Origin: Portunus trituberculatus
Lineage: Eukaryota; Arthropoda; Malacostraca; Decapoda; Portunidae
Direction: 5' to 3'
DNA length: 64,000 bases
Assembly (NCBI RefSeq): GCF_017591435.1
Contig: NC_059258.1
Location: 1,360,071-1,424,070 of the forward strand
Shown here: positions 14,935 to 27,190 of the stretch, piece by piece
Position numbering within the stretch: the first letter of the stretch is position 1
Layout of the letters: each line of letters begins with the position of its first letter
The notes under the pieces: model-generated
Seen by the model: only the letters and a program-made list of their open reading frames with translations
Told to the model about the DNA's origin: nothing
Database searches by the model: none
Program-made: the position numbers and the translations under genes

Positions 14935-16140
14935 TCATATCTCTCATTTTCCTCACATACAGCATCGTCACACCGTCACATAACTCACAATAGAACCGTA
15001 ACGCAGCATTTCCACCTGTCCATCCTATCATTTTCCCGTCTATCACCTCCCCGTCACAGAACCGTCACGTTTTGCAAGTTACGGTGTTGGAAAACCTCTC
15101 CTCACCTTCCATTATTTGTTATCCCCGTCACAGAGCTGCCTCGACGTGAACCGTAACAAAATACAGGATCCAGTGTAGTGTCGTGTCACCACCTGAGGTA
15201 ATAATACGCCCACAATGCTCAAGGGTCAGTGTGGGCCGAGTAGCGCACCATAACACAGCCCATATACCGCCCGGTGAGAGAGACTAAAATATCCCGTTTT
15301 CTACAAGGTCTCCGCTCCGGGTATCGCTTGTGTTTCCCCGCCAAACCACCACATCCGTAATGCAACACTCGCTCGACACTCTCAGCCGCTCAGACCACCC
15401 CGACCGAGGCTTTCTGGGAGTGACCGATGACTTCTGCGGTTTTTAATAGCGTTAGAGTACACTGCCACACACGCACTCGGCCGCACGCACATGTTAAAAG
15501 GTGTACATGGAAAGGTGCACAGAGTCACGCACATATTCTGGTCATACGGCTATTTTGCAGGTATAAGGTGATGCAGGAGCAGGTGAGGGGAGGGAAGTGT
15601 GCAGGGAATGGCTCTTGATTATGTACACTGGGAAACTTATGCCGCTCAAACACGCTGGAAAATAAACAAGGTAAAAGATGCAGGAAAAATTGAAGTGATG
15701 CCTAATTTAGATGTATAGATGGATGTAGGACTAAGAAAAATTGATGATAATGTACGGACAGTGAAAATGCAAAGGTGTGAGTGTAGAATCCATTACTGGG
15801 TAGAGAAAAATAAAGAAGGTAAATAATCACGTATTACCAAACGAAGAAGTGTAAATAAAAGAAGGAATAAGAGAAGAATGAAAGAAAACAGTGAAGAGGC
15901 AAACGAGTGAATACCAAAGTGTCGAAAGGAAAAGATAAAACGAACGAATGAATTTGATAAAACATGATCACAGTAACAAACTAAAAAATGTATATACAAG
16001 TTACACCAAACACGAAACGAAACGAAATCAAACTAAAATGAGAAAAATGATGCAAAGAGAAAAAAAAATGATGAAGATTGCGAGTGAATAAATTAAATAA
16101 GAGTGAACATAATGACAGGTTTGGAATCCTTCACGCAGTA
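14935..16140. other. Low-repeat stretch, no supported gene
   Basis: About 1.2 kb nearly free of microsatellites. CCGTCACA motifs recur at 14965-15070, and 15160-15430 is GC-richer with short frames on the plus strand. Beyond 15600 it becomes A-rich. No frame with convincing splice sites or recognisable protein. Confidence 0.35.
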
Positions 16141-16172
16141 CACACCTGTCGTCACCGTGACAAGCAGGTGTG
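16141..16172. promoter_or_regulatory. E-box hairpin palindrome
   Basis: CACACCTG at 16141-16148 pairs with CAGGTGTG at 16165-16172, and inside it GTCAC/GTGAC pair around a single C. Both arms carry the CACCTG E-box. Two further CAGGTGTG copies follow at about 16243 and 16267, so four E-boxes lie within 130 bp. Confidence 0.35.
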
Positions 16173-16312
16173 TTGAGTCATGTGCTGAATCGTCCCCAGC
16201 ATTTTTGTAATAGCGTGTGTTTGAAGTGTGAAGCAAGTATGAAACAGGTGTGAAGAAGGTGTGGAGCAGGTGTGGTAATTGGCGACATGTGCGTGAATAG
16301 AGAGAAAGAGAC

Positions 16313-16316
<4 letters not shown>

Positions 16317-16360
<44 letters not shown>

Positions 16361-16460
16361 AGGTAAACTACTACTTTTACTACTATTACTACTACTACTA
16401 TTCCTACTGCTCCTGCTACTACTACAACTCCAACAACAGTAACAACAACAGCAGCAGCAA

Positions 16461-16496
<36 letters not shown>

Positions 16497-16524
16497 CACT
16501 ACCCCTACTCCTACCACTACAAAA

Positions 16525-16601
<77 letters not shown>

Positions 16602-16605
16602 GTAC
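16317..16605. repeat. (AG)n and (CTA)n block
   Basis: AG at 16317-16356, mixed ACT/ACA, ACT at 16461-16497 and a 74-bp ACT tract at 16527-16600. Confidence 0.9.
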
Positions 16606-16949
16606 AAGAACACTGTCCGTCACCAGATGTCCTCTTAAAATATCAAACAGATGATAGATACACAGCGCATCAACAGAACCGTTACGTCATTTCCTGCGTA
16701 ACCAATCCTCTATCTTAGAACAGAGAGGGGCCGGATTCACCCCCAATCCCCCCAATCCCCCTTAAACTCCCTCGATCCCCTTCCCATCCCCTGTATGTGG
16801 GATCGGATGCCTTACCTATCAGTTGGAAGCCCCATAAAGGTTTCTCAATCCTTCAATCACCTTTTTTTTTATTATGTGTGTTCGTGTGTGTGTTTGTCAA
16901 TGGGTACGTAACTTTCTGATCACCTGAACTATATATTGGGAAAAGTTTG

Positions 16950-16951
<2 letters not shown>

Positions 16952-17006
<55 letters not shown>

Positions 17007-17076
17007 GCTTTTCATTCTTCTTTTATTTGTTTTATTTAGCGTGTTTATTTGTCTTCCTTTCTTTCGCCTCTTGCTT

Positions 17077-17158
<82 letters not shown>
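16952..17158. repeat. Two (GT)n tracts
   Basis: GT at 16952-17004 and 17079-17158 flanking a T-rich 74-bp spacer. AG (17264-17301) and GGA (17475-17524) tracts follow. Confidence 0.92.
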
Positions 17159-17160
<2 letters not shown>

Positions 17161-17259
17161 CTCTTCATCACTCTGAATTTAATGAGACACTGTTTGTACG
17201 GAAAGGAGGCAGCGAGAGAAAGATATGCATAAAGAACACAGGGAGAAGGAGACGAGGAA

Positions 17260-17304
<45 letters not shown>

Positions 17305-17559
17305 TGCCTTACTTGTACCTAATAATTACTTTCCCAGATCAGTCAGTAGTGAAAGTGAAGTACGAAAAGAAATAAAAACTGCTTTAACTCTTACATATTT
17401 CCCTACAGTATTTGCTCACCAAACAAACAAACACCCGATCTCTTTAACACCGCCAGGAAACTTGTAAGAGGAGAAGGGGAGGAGGAGGAGGAGGAGGAGG
17501 AGGAGGAGGAGGAGGAGGAGGAGGAAGGAGGAAGGGTAGCGAAGAAGGAACAGAAAAAA

Positions 17560-17820
17560 ACACAGATTATTAGGATGAAAACGGGAACCAAAATAAAGAT
17601 GAAAGAAAACAAGAAGAAAATAAAGGAGAGAACGAAAGAGAAGAAGAAGGAAAAGAAGAAAACGGGAAGACGAGGAGGAGAAGGGGGAGTGAAGAACGAA
17701 CACAGAAAAAAAATGTGATTATTAGTATGAAAACGAGAACAGAAATAAAGATAAAAAAAGATGGAGGAGAAAAAGAAAGGAAAAGAAGAAGGAGAAGAAG
17801 ATAATGGGAAGACGAATCAG
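17560..17820. repeat. Tandem duplication, 152-bp period, purine-rich
   Basis: GATTATTAGGATGAAAACGG at 17565 and GATTATTAGTATGAAAACGA at 17717, each followed by an AATAAAGAT segment and an AAGAAGAAGG-type tract ending in GGGAAGACGA. Confidence 0.7.
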
Positions 17821-18092
17821 TAGACGAGGTTAAGAAAGCGGAGGAAGGACACAGAATGATAATAACAAAGGAAGATTAGCGACGTTTGAGAAGAGAGGTG
17901 ATTAAGAGCACATGTTGAACTAGTCGCTGAGTGAATCTCGCGACCTCTTGTCTCCTCTTGCGCCGCCACCAAGAGGAAGAAGAGCAGCGAAGAAGGGGGA
18001 AGAGAGGGAAAGAGGAGGAGAGATAGAGGAATGAGAAAAAAAGGAGGAAAAAGTAATGAAAGCTTAGTCAGAAAGCAAATATAACACGTCAA

Positions 18093-18095
<3 letters not shown>

Positions 18096-18158
<63 letters not shown>
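18096..18158. repeat. (CT)n tract
   Basis: 63 bp CT ending in GTTAGG. Confidence 0.92.
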
Positions 18159-18161
<3 letters not shown>

Positions 18162-18243
18162 AGGTAAAGGTTTATCTCTCAGGGCCAAATCTTGTCAGCC
18201 TCCCATGAAATATTTTAGTTCCCACCAACCACCTGTTTCTACT

Positions 18244-18245
<2 letters not shown>

Positions 18246-18330
<85 letters not shown>

Positions 18331-18490
18331 TTCTCTCTTTTTCCCTGTCCCTCTTTCCCTCCCCTCGGATCCTCTATCTTTTTTGACTTACCCAACCCTT
18401 TCTTAATCTCTCCTAAAGTCTTCCTCCTCCTCCTCCTCCTCCTCCTCCTCCTCCTCCTCCTCCTCCTCCTCCTCCTCCCTCCTCCTCCTC
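18246..18490. repeat. (CT)n then (CCT)n
   Basis: CT at 18246-18322 fading into CTTT variants, then CCT at 18422-18490 with one C insertion. Confidence 0.9.
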
Positions 18491-18582
18491 CTTCTTCTCG
18501 CACCCTCTCCAACATTCCCACCTTTTTCTCTCTCCTTTCTTGTCTCCTTCCTCATTATCCCTTCCTTCTTTTCCCACTTATC

Positions 18583-18810
<228 letters not shown>

Positions 18811-19244
18811 ATGGAGACACAAAGATGTCGATTCTTATCTCTTTTTTCTCTTATTCCTCTGTTTATTTATACGCTTCATCGCATTATCTCCCTCCTCCGC
18901 ACTAGAACCACCTTGAAAACATCTCTCTTCTCTCCATCCCCTCCCTCCTCTTCTCTCCAACCTTCTCCATCTCCCCCAGCGTCGCGTCTCTCTCATCTAG
19001 TTCCCTCGTTATTCTCCTCTTCCTCCTCCTCCTCCTCCTCCTTGCCTACTCAGTCTATCGAAACGAGGGATTTTTTTTATTTTATTTTTTTTTTATGCAA
19101 GTGTATCTTATAGAAGTGTTTAAGATATTCCAAGGATTCAATAACATTATGTCGAGCGGTTACCTACCTGTCACTTCATTAACTTCTTATTGTCAACAAC
19201 ATCAAGGTAACTAACTAACTGGTGAAAGACTTGTGGTTGAGTAC

Positions 19245-19456
19245 TAACCCCTTCAGTACCATGACGTGTTTCCATATTCATTTTGCTTACCCTTTGGTGA
19301 TTTTATAAAGCTTCCGAAACTCATGTGGGGGATTAAAATAGTGAAGACTCTGGCCATTAACCTTCCGACCTGCATAGACGCTTCCTAATGTGAATAAAAT
19401 CGTCAAATCATATCCAAAATTCGTGGTAAAATGCGTCCCAGTACTGAAGAGGTGAA
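19245..19456 (+). mobile_element. Family A miniature element, copy 1 (piggyBac-like MITE)
   Basis: Starts TAACCCCTTCAGTACCATGA and ends with the inverse GTACTGAAGAGGT. The shared interior includes CTCATGTGGGGGATTAAAAT and GGCCATTAACCTTC. The TTAA flank is degraded to CTAA on the left. No coding capacity. Confidence 0.7.
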
Positions 19457-19474
19457 CTGCTTGTTGGCTCGTGG

Positions 19475-19522
19475 GTTGTTAGTGTTAGTGTTAGTGTTAG
19501 TGTTGGTGTTAGTGTTAGGTGT
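19475..19522. repeat. (GTGTTA)n hexanucleotide tract
   Basis: About six GTTAGT/GTTGGT units in a row ending in GTTAGGTG. It follows directly after family A copy 1. Confidence 0.7.
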
Positions 19523-19649
19523 TTTTTGGGGAAAGTGTTACAGTTATGTGTTGTAAAAAGCGTCATTGTGTTAGGAAAATGAATAATTATCACGTTTGGG
19601 CCAAAAGTTCTGCTGGTACTTGTTCATTTTGTGTGATTCTTTGTGTTTC

Positions 19650-19732
19650 TCCTCCTCCTCCTCCTCCTCCTCCTCCTCCTCCTCCTCCTCCTCCTCCTCC
19701 TCCTCCTCCTCCTCCTCCTCCTCCTCCTCCTC
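19650..19732. repeat. (CCT)n tract
   Basis: 83 bp of pure CCT. Poly-Pro, poly-Leu or poly-Arg frames over it are artefacts. Confidence 0.92.
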
Positions 19733-19862
19733 TCTTTCTTTCCATTAATGCTTCCCATCCTCTCCCCTCTTCTTCCCTCTCCCCTCCTCCTCTTCCCTTC
19801 TCTCCCTGCAGCTATCATTCTCTTCTCCCCATGTGGCTCCCTCCATCTCTCCCTCCGTCACC

Positions 19863-20199
<337 letters not shown>

Positions 20200-20602
20200 A
20201 CACCATGAAAAAAACACATATTAAAAAAAAAAGAGAAAAAATATACCAAAAAAAAAACTATATATGGAAAAAATCACTTCCTTTCCCCTCTCTCCCTTTC
20301 CCCTCTCCCTCTCCCTCTCCCTCTCTCCGTAGATCAGGATAAAAAATAATCCAATTTAATCTTAACCTCAATACATGTAAATCGCAGAGTGAAAAGCTGA
20401 ACCCTCTACCAATATTTACAAAAAAGAATTAAACCGTAAATAAAATCACTTTAGGCAGGAGCAAGGGAAGGGAGGGTGAGGGGAGGGTGAGGATGGGTGG
20501 TGGGAGGGAGGTGGAGTGAGGGTTAGGGGGAGGCGGGCGTAGAGAGAGGCCTAAACCACGTGTTCTCACCATAGGCTTACTTAGGCTGTGTTGGTTATGT
20601 GT

Positions 20603-20605
<3 letters not shown>

Positions 20606-20652
<47 letters not shown>

Positions 20653-20716
20653 ATATCGTAGGAAGTTATTATTTTTTTTTTTTTTCATATATGATAAAGT
20701 AGAACGGAACAACTAT

Positions 20717-20807
<91 letters not shown>

Positions 20808-20857
20808 TAAACACAGATAGATAGATAGATTTCAATGACGACAGCTACAAACATCTG

Positions 20858-20921
<64 letters not shown>
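20606..20921. repeat. (GA)n, (CT)n(CA)n and (AC)n
   Basis: GA at 20606-20649, CT at 20720-20790 passing into CA to 20807, GATA units at about 20815-20831, AC at 20861-20921. Confidence 0.9.
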
Positions 20922-20924
<3 letters not shown>

Positions 20925-21024
20925 TAAGTTACACGAATAACCCTAATCTTTGGCCGCGAAACTCTACACTTAAACCCATAATTACTAAGTGAGTCAATGT
21001 ACCAGCGAATTTGCTTTTTAGGTC

Positions 21025-21026
<2 letters not shown>

Positions 21027-21078
<52 letters not shown>

Positions 21079-21254
21079 AGATACGATGGTGTGTTTCTGT
21101 ATGGGTCTAGTGTGCGTGTGTGTGTGTGCGTGTGTGGGTGTGGGTGGGTGGGCTTATGGGCGGAGTAAATGTCTTGTTCTGTCTCTGTTTTGACTTGATT
21201 TATGAGTTGTTGAGTTGAAAGATAGTGCGTCTGAGCATCCTTGTCGCCACGGAT

Positions 21255-21294
<40 letters not shown>
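21027..21294. repeat. (GT)n and (GA)n tracts
   Basis: GT at 21027-21077, imperfect GT to 21150, GA at 21259-21294. Confidence 0.88.
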
Positions 21295-21298
<4 letters not shown>

Positions 21299-21508
21299 CT
21301 TTTCTTTGTTGTTCTTATGTAAATGTGTAGTCAGGCAATTTAACCTTATCAATATTACCCAAATGAAATTACTACCTTCTAATCTCTTTGCTGTTCACGG
21401 CCGCCATAAACTAATTACGAATTTCACTATAAAATTAAACACACAAAGAGAATACGTTAATTAGTTGTAACCTTCCTTCCTCTGCCTCCTGCTTCTCCCC
21501 TCTTCAAA

Positions 21509-21511
<3 letters not shown>

Positions 21512-21582
<71 letters not shown>

Positions 21583-21916
21583 CATATAAGGTCACAACAC
21601 TGATGAAAATGACTATTAAAGAAAGAAAGAGACAGAAAGAGAGACAGAGACATAGAGGGAGAAAGAGAAAATAAAACGAATGTTACTCAGAATAGCAATG
21701 CGTCAGTAACAAACAAAAGAAAAAAAAAGAAAAGTATAGACGCGAGACTCCGGAGTGCACCAGGAACATAAACAAAAGAAAAACAGCAGCGCCTCCGCCT
21801 CCTACTCCCCGTGTGTTCACAAAGCTAAGCCAAGGACGCGGAGAATTACTTCGTTTATAGTCCCTGGAGCTTCATCTCTCGATCTGGTTGATGTAATAGT
21901 ATTTTTGTTTTCGTCT

Positions 21917-22003
<87 letters not shown>

Positions 22004-22127
22004 TGTGAGTGATATCAAGGTTAAATGTGTTAAATGTTAATTCTCATAAATAGGATGCAAAAATATTAATGTCAGACTTATGTTCTATCAAGGCAGGATT
22101 GTGAAAACGTGTAGGCATCTTCGTTTT

Positions 22128-22216
<89 letters not shown>
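21512..22216. repeat. Three (CT)n tracts
   Basis: CT at 21512-21576, 21918-21999 and 22132-22216, separated by unique DNA. Confidence 0.92.
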
Positions 22217-22218
<2 letters not shown>

Positions 22219-22219
22219 G

Positions 22220-23180
22220 TGCCTCTATGCTAATATTCTAATTAAGTCTACAACATAGCAGTCGATTAATGTCCATTCGTTAATGAAAGTTAAGAAGAAT
22301 TTCTGATGTGGCTTTCAAAAGAGTTCTTTGTGTGTTCGTGTTTATTTCTATTTTGTCTTGTCATATTGAGCAGTAAAACGTGACCTTCATGAGTCTCGAT
22401 GGTGTTGGTAATTTTGGGTAATAAAGTCTGCCGGCGGTTTTAGTAATAGTTGTGGGTTGTGGTGGTGGTGGCGGTGGTGGCGGTGGTGATTGGTAACGGC
22501 GTGTGGAAACGGTGTAAGAAGTGTGCTATTAGAATTAGGGTCGTAGTGGTGAGGAGGGTGTTGTGTGGGGAGCACAGGACGCGGTAGGGGTGTAGATGGT
22601 GATGTGGTGATGTGTACAAAGAACGGTCGAGTTAATAGCATGAGTAGTGACAGTGGTTAAGACAGTGGTAAGCGGTAGTGGCTTAGAACATATATGAATA
22701 CCGAACTTAAGACAGTCAGTTTTTACATAATTGGTGGCAGCGTGTGGATTGTTGTAAGAAGAGGCTTATAATTGGTGGCAGCGGGTGGGATACAAGTAAA
22801 CATTCATGCTTGAGTCCTCGCATGTGGGAAATACAATACCAGATAGTGTTTTTATACAAAGAATTCAGTGTATGACGTGAGAAGTCATTGTAATAGCGGT
22901 CATAGTGATAAATGTGAGAATGCGAACTCCAATCACACTTCCCAATCAACTGTGTAGCAGTGTCTAGCCTCGCCACAGATCACGTCTTGGAGTATATTGC
23001 CATTAGATCGCCTCGTGTGTCGCTCTAGCCACAAAGTTGAGCCATAGTGGAAGGAGGGACGCCACGCTGCCCCCAAAACGTGAGGGTGGAAAGTTTTCAA
23101 TCATCCGTCCTCGCCGCCACGCCCAGAATACAGACACCATTTTCTTCGTCTGGTTTCTGCTCCCTGCTGGTTTATTAGTC
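22220..23180. other. Low-repeat stretch with GGT runs
   Basis: Includes a GGTGGTGGCGGTGGTGG area (22450-22490), the 41-bp direct repeat, and a stretch at 22980-23160 with CCCAAAACGTGAGGGTGG. No credible exon. Confidence 0.35.
22727..22783. repeat. 41-bp direct repeat, retroelement primer-site-like
   Basis: ATAATTGGTGGCAGCG occurs at 22727 and 22768. Upstream is TTTTTAC. TGGTGGCAGCG after an A/T-rich ACA-type end resembles the junction between a long terminal repeat and a tRNA primer-binding site as I remember it from Ty3/gypsy-like elements. No coding retroelement remains nearby. Confidence 0.4.

Positions 23181-23181
<1 letters not shown>

Positions 23182-23254
<73 letters not shown>
23182..23254. 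repeat. (GT)n tract
   Basis: 73 bp GT in otherwise unique sequence. Confidence 0.92.
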
Positions 23255-23258
<4 letters not shown>

Positions 23259-23920
23259 AAAGAATGTATATACAGAACCAAGACTCATGTGTATTAGTAT
23301 TTGTTTATCCATCTATCAATCAATCCACGTAAGGTTTAATCTAAAAGCTTGAACAGAGAACACATGAGAAGAGAAGCAGACGAGAATAATAACTACAACG
23401 AAAGAAGAGAGATATGAGAGGCTGTGGAGAACGAGGAGGAGAAGAGGACGAGAGGGAGAGAAGATCAAGGTTGGTTCTGCGAAAGAGGAAAAAGAGAAAC
23501 AGTGAAGAATGAGAAAGGAGAGAAGAGAGGGAGATGAGAAGCAAAAAAGTGAAAAAAAGTGGAGAACGAGACGGAGGGGGAGAGGTAGTTTACGAAAGAA
23601 GAGACAGGGAAGAAGAACAAGGAGAAGAGGAAGGAAAAGAGGGTGGTACTGACAATATAGAAAGAAGAGGGAGAAAGGGAGAGAGAGAGAGTAGTTATGG
23701 CAGTCGTAGTGGTGGTGGTGATGGTGGTGCCAGTATAGGGAAGGCATACAGAGGACAGGAGGGTGCCACAAATCATTCTAGAGTAAGAAGGAGGGTCATG
23801 TGCGGGCCAATAGACCATAGAGGAGTTATGGTGGCGAGGGAACAACGGTGCGTTCATCCCATACCTTGTTGGCAGCTAGTGGTTTGTGGCTCTGTGTCCC
23901 TTACTCTTTGGGGGTCACGC

Positions 23921-24385
23921 CTGTTTACTTACTCTCATCTCGAGTGACTATTGAGAAAAGTGGAGGAAAAGCAGATTTGTAAGTGTAAAAGGGAAGAAAA
24001 AAGTACAGGACATGATATTTTTTTGTTAAGTTTTCTAGTCTTTGTTGTATTGAAAGGAGAAAAAGGTACGCCACTCTTGTTCTTATTTTCTTACTCTCAT
24101 CTCGAGCGTCTATTGAGGAAAGTGGAGGAAAAGCAGATTTGTAAGTGTAAAAGGGAGGAAAAAGTACAGCACATGATTTTTTTTTTTTTGTTAAGTTCTC
24201 TAGTCTTTGTTACATTGAAAGAAAAATGTTACCTACGCTTGTTTACTTACTCTATTGTCTGTAGCGAAAAAAAGGAGTGGAGTTAAAGGAGATTTGTAAG
24301 TGTAAAAGTGAAGAAAAGTATGGCATATGATTTGTTTGAGTTAGATTATCTGGTCTTTGTTATATTGAAAGATAATATTACTTAA
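23921..24385. repeat. Tandem triplication, about 160-bp units
   Basis: TTACTCTCATCTCGAG begins at 23929 and 24091; a diverged third unit begins with TTACTCTATTGTC at 24247 (spacing 162, 156). Shared interior: AGCAGATTTGTAAGTGTAAA and TAGTCTTTGTTRYATTGAAA. An open frame runs through two units but is repeat-driven. Confidence 0.78.
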
Positions 24386-25015
24386 AAGGAGTTATTTATA
24401 AATGCTAAGTAGGAAAGGAAGGAAATGACTATGTAGAGACCAATATGAGTCACGAGATTAAGTGATGAGTGCCAGAGTGTACTGTGAAGTGTGTTTATTG
24501 AACAGAAAAGTGACTAGAAGCTGGACACTGTAGGAAGGAAAGAGAAACAAAGAACTCTTGAAGGCAATTATATGTAAAGCCTACAATAACATAAATGATA
24601 ACCAGAACGATGTTTTATTAATACCTAAAGCTTAACTAAGGCTTATATTAATTGACTTGAGTTCTGTAAAGCGAAGTAGAAGCAGGAAATAAAGAAAGAA
24701 AGGAAAATAAAAGCGGATAATAATAATAATAACAGTAATAATAACACGCCTCTGTCCATTCTCACTAATTAAAAAAAAGCAAGTAAGCACACAAAAAAAC
24801 ACGTAGGCCTAAAGGATAGTTCAGTATAGGCCTAACAATTGAATTTCTAAGTACTCGTGATAGAAAAATAGAAAATGAAGTTGAAAAAGAAAAAAAAAAC
24901 TAGTTATCCTTCTGAGTTTAAGTGGTAGAGCAGTGTTGCCAAGTGGATGACCTCCCTCAACCCTGGCAACACTGCATCATAGGCGGTCCTGTTGGATGGT
25001 ATATAGTGATTGATG

Positions 25016-25018
<3 letters not shown>
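24385..25018. other. AT-rich low-repeat stretch with duplicated TAGGCCTAA
   Basis: TAGGCCTAA occurs at 24804 and 24827; its core TAGGCCTA is a palindrome and recurs at 57208. An AAT run lies at 24716-24745. No gene seen. Confidence 0.4.
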
Positions 25019-25062
<44 letters not shown>

Positions 25063-25318
25063 GTAGTGGTGGTGGTGGTGGTGTCTCGTGTGGTGACTGG
25101 TAATACTGTTTAAGGTGATTGTGGTGATTAGACGCCTCCCTGGTGGTGGTGGTGGTGGTGGTGGTGGTGATGGTGGTGGTGATGGTGTTAGTTCCTGGTG
25201 TAAATTTTGGTGTTGTTTTCTTTTGTTTTGTTTTGTGATGTATTTGTTGTTTTGCTTCTTGATAATGGTAAGTTTGGGAGACTTCTGGGAAATTTATGTT
25301 GTTTGTATTGTGTATTAG

Positions 25319-25395
<77 letters not shown>

Positions 25396-25462
25396 GGCAT
25401 GCAGACATAACTTCAATTATGCTAAGACGAGTCCAATTTAACACACGTGATCACCTGCTGAC

Positions 25463-25497
<35 letters not shown>
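25019..25497. repeat. (CT)n, (GGT)n, (CT)n, (GA)n series
   Basis: CT at 25019-25059, GGT units near 25066-25082 and 25141-25190, CT at 25320-25393, GA at 25464-25497. Confidence 0.88.
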
Positions 25498-25501
<4 letters not shown>

Positions 25502-25809
25502 ATGCACATAACCACCCCAGCACCCCCACCACCCCACCAAACACCACACACCACCAGATTCCTCCCAGCACAGTGTCTATCTGAGTCTCCCCCTCTAAGT
25601 AGCCGCCAACGAAAAACGAACACGCTAAAATAAGCAAAGCAAGTGGTCGGAGGTTTCGCCCGCAGAAAGGCCCCTACCCTCTCCCCCACCCTTCCTCCAT
25701 CCACTCCCATCCTCTCCCACCCTCTCCCATCCACTCCCAACCTCTCCCGTCCCTCTCCGCCTGGCAATGAGAGCAGTAAGGGTCTGTGCTGCCCGACGCG
25801 TCATTCACC

Positions 25810-26226
25810 TTGTGTGGTCCAGTTGAGAAGAGAGAGAGGGAGAGAGAGAGGGAGAGAGAGAGAGAGAGAGGAAGGTTAGGCAAAAGAGACTGATGTAATT
25901 GTTTGCCCTTCACTTGAGCGTTTCTGCAGTTCTGGTCTTTGGTGTTTGCATGATTATGATGATCCAAGATGGCGGAGAGAGAGAGAGGGAGAGGGAGAGA
26001 GAGAGAGAGGGGAGAGGGAAAAAGGAATCCGCAGATCTACTTTCTTGATATTTGCAGCGACTCTCTCTCTCTCTACCCTCCTGGCTTCTTAATTAGACTG
26101 GGAACGTTGGCTTCATTTCATTTGGATGCTGCTTCGCGCCCGATCTGCAGGAAAGCCACACTCATCACCACGAGGAGGAGGAGGAGGAGGAGGAGGAGGA
26201 GGAGGAGGAGGAGGAGGAGGAGGAGG
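25810..26226. repeat. Imperfect (GA)n tracts and (GGA)n
   Basis: GAGAGG variants at 25828-25871 and 25976-26010, pure GGA at 26172-26226. Confidence 0.85.
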
Positions 26227-26317
26227 AATTCACCTTAGTATTCTGAGTGTTACCTGTAATTATATAATCTTAGAAGGAACCGTCCATCCACTGACCCACA
26301 CCTGTAAACTAACAAGG

Positions 26318-26320
<3 letters not shown>

Positions 26321-26377
<57 letters not shown>

Positions 26378-26464
26378 ATTTTTTTGTGAATCTGAGGCTT
26401 AAAAGGCAAAAAATGGCGAGTTTTAGGACATTTTCTTATCTAAGTGGATAGTTTGGTGTGATTT

Positions 26465-26540
<76 letters not shown>
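26321..26540. repeat. Two (CT)n tracts
   Basis: CT at 26321-26374 and 26468-26540. Confidence 0.92.
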
Positions 26541-26542
<2 letters not shown>

Positions 26543-26676
26543 ACCCCCAAATCTTGTCTATGTGTATATCTCAACGCAACGATAAAATTAAGTCAAACCC
26601 CTTCTCGCCTCTTCCCTACCCCTTCCCGTCCCCTTCCAGTCCCCTTCCCCTAACCCCCCTCCCGCCCCAGGTAAGG

Positions 26677-26784
26677 ACCATCACCTATTACCTTGTTAAT
26701 TGGCTAGCGGCGGATCAGTAAATGGAGAGATTTTGGTTCGTGACATAAAACTTCAACTAACCAATTAGCGGGAAAGGTGATGGT
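26677..26784. other. Imperfect inverted repeat with paired homeobox-like and CCAAT-like cores
   Basis: ACCATCACCT at 26677-26686 is mirrored exactly by AGGTGATGGT at 26775-26784. Inside these, TTAATTGGCTAG near 26696-26707 is mirrored with few changes by CTAACCAATTAGC at 26757-26769. The unpaired centre is about 50 bp. It could be a cruciform, a small element or paired binding sites. Confidence 0.45.
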
Positions 26785-26899
26785 GTGCACAGGTGAGCGG
26801 CCGAGCGAGGGGAGGGTGATAGGGACGCTCTGGCCACCTGTTGTCTATAGGAGTTTCAGTCCTAAAGGTGGTGATGGTATGGTATTGTCTGTTGTGCTG

Positions 26900-26950
26900 G
26901 TATTAGATTGAAAATGTGAGGTTATTCTTTCTTAATTTTTTTTTCTCGTA

Positions 26951-26981
<31 letters not shown>

Positions 26982-27190
26982 TTGAGTAAATCGTCTGTTT
27001 GTGTTTGTTTTTGTCGTTTTTGTTTCTATTTTGTATTGTTTTCATTTATTTTTTATATTTTTCTTACTTTTTTTTCGTTTTTATTGATTAATTTAGTGTT
27101 TTTTGTTGTGTTTAAGTAAGTGTTTGTTTTGTGTTTGTTATTGTATTATTCATTACTGAAATGCTTGTTTTTTGTTTTTTTTACTCATGT
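26900..27190. other. T-rich stretch before the 81-bp array
   Basis: Long runs of T with GTTTGTGTTT and TTTTTCTTAC. The open frame across it consists almost only of Phe, Leu and Val from T-rich codons and is not credible. Confidence 0.5.

Noticed and set aside
20457..20545. G-quadruplex-like G-rich run
   Set aside because: GGGAGGG and GGTGAGG runs are present but loops are irregular; not distinct enough from general purine-rich sequence to list.
23951..24286. Two-repeat protein
   Set aside because: The frame follows a tandem DNA triplication, the third unit breaks it, and no start or splice context supports it.
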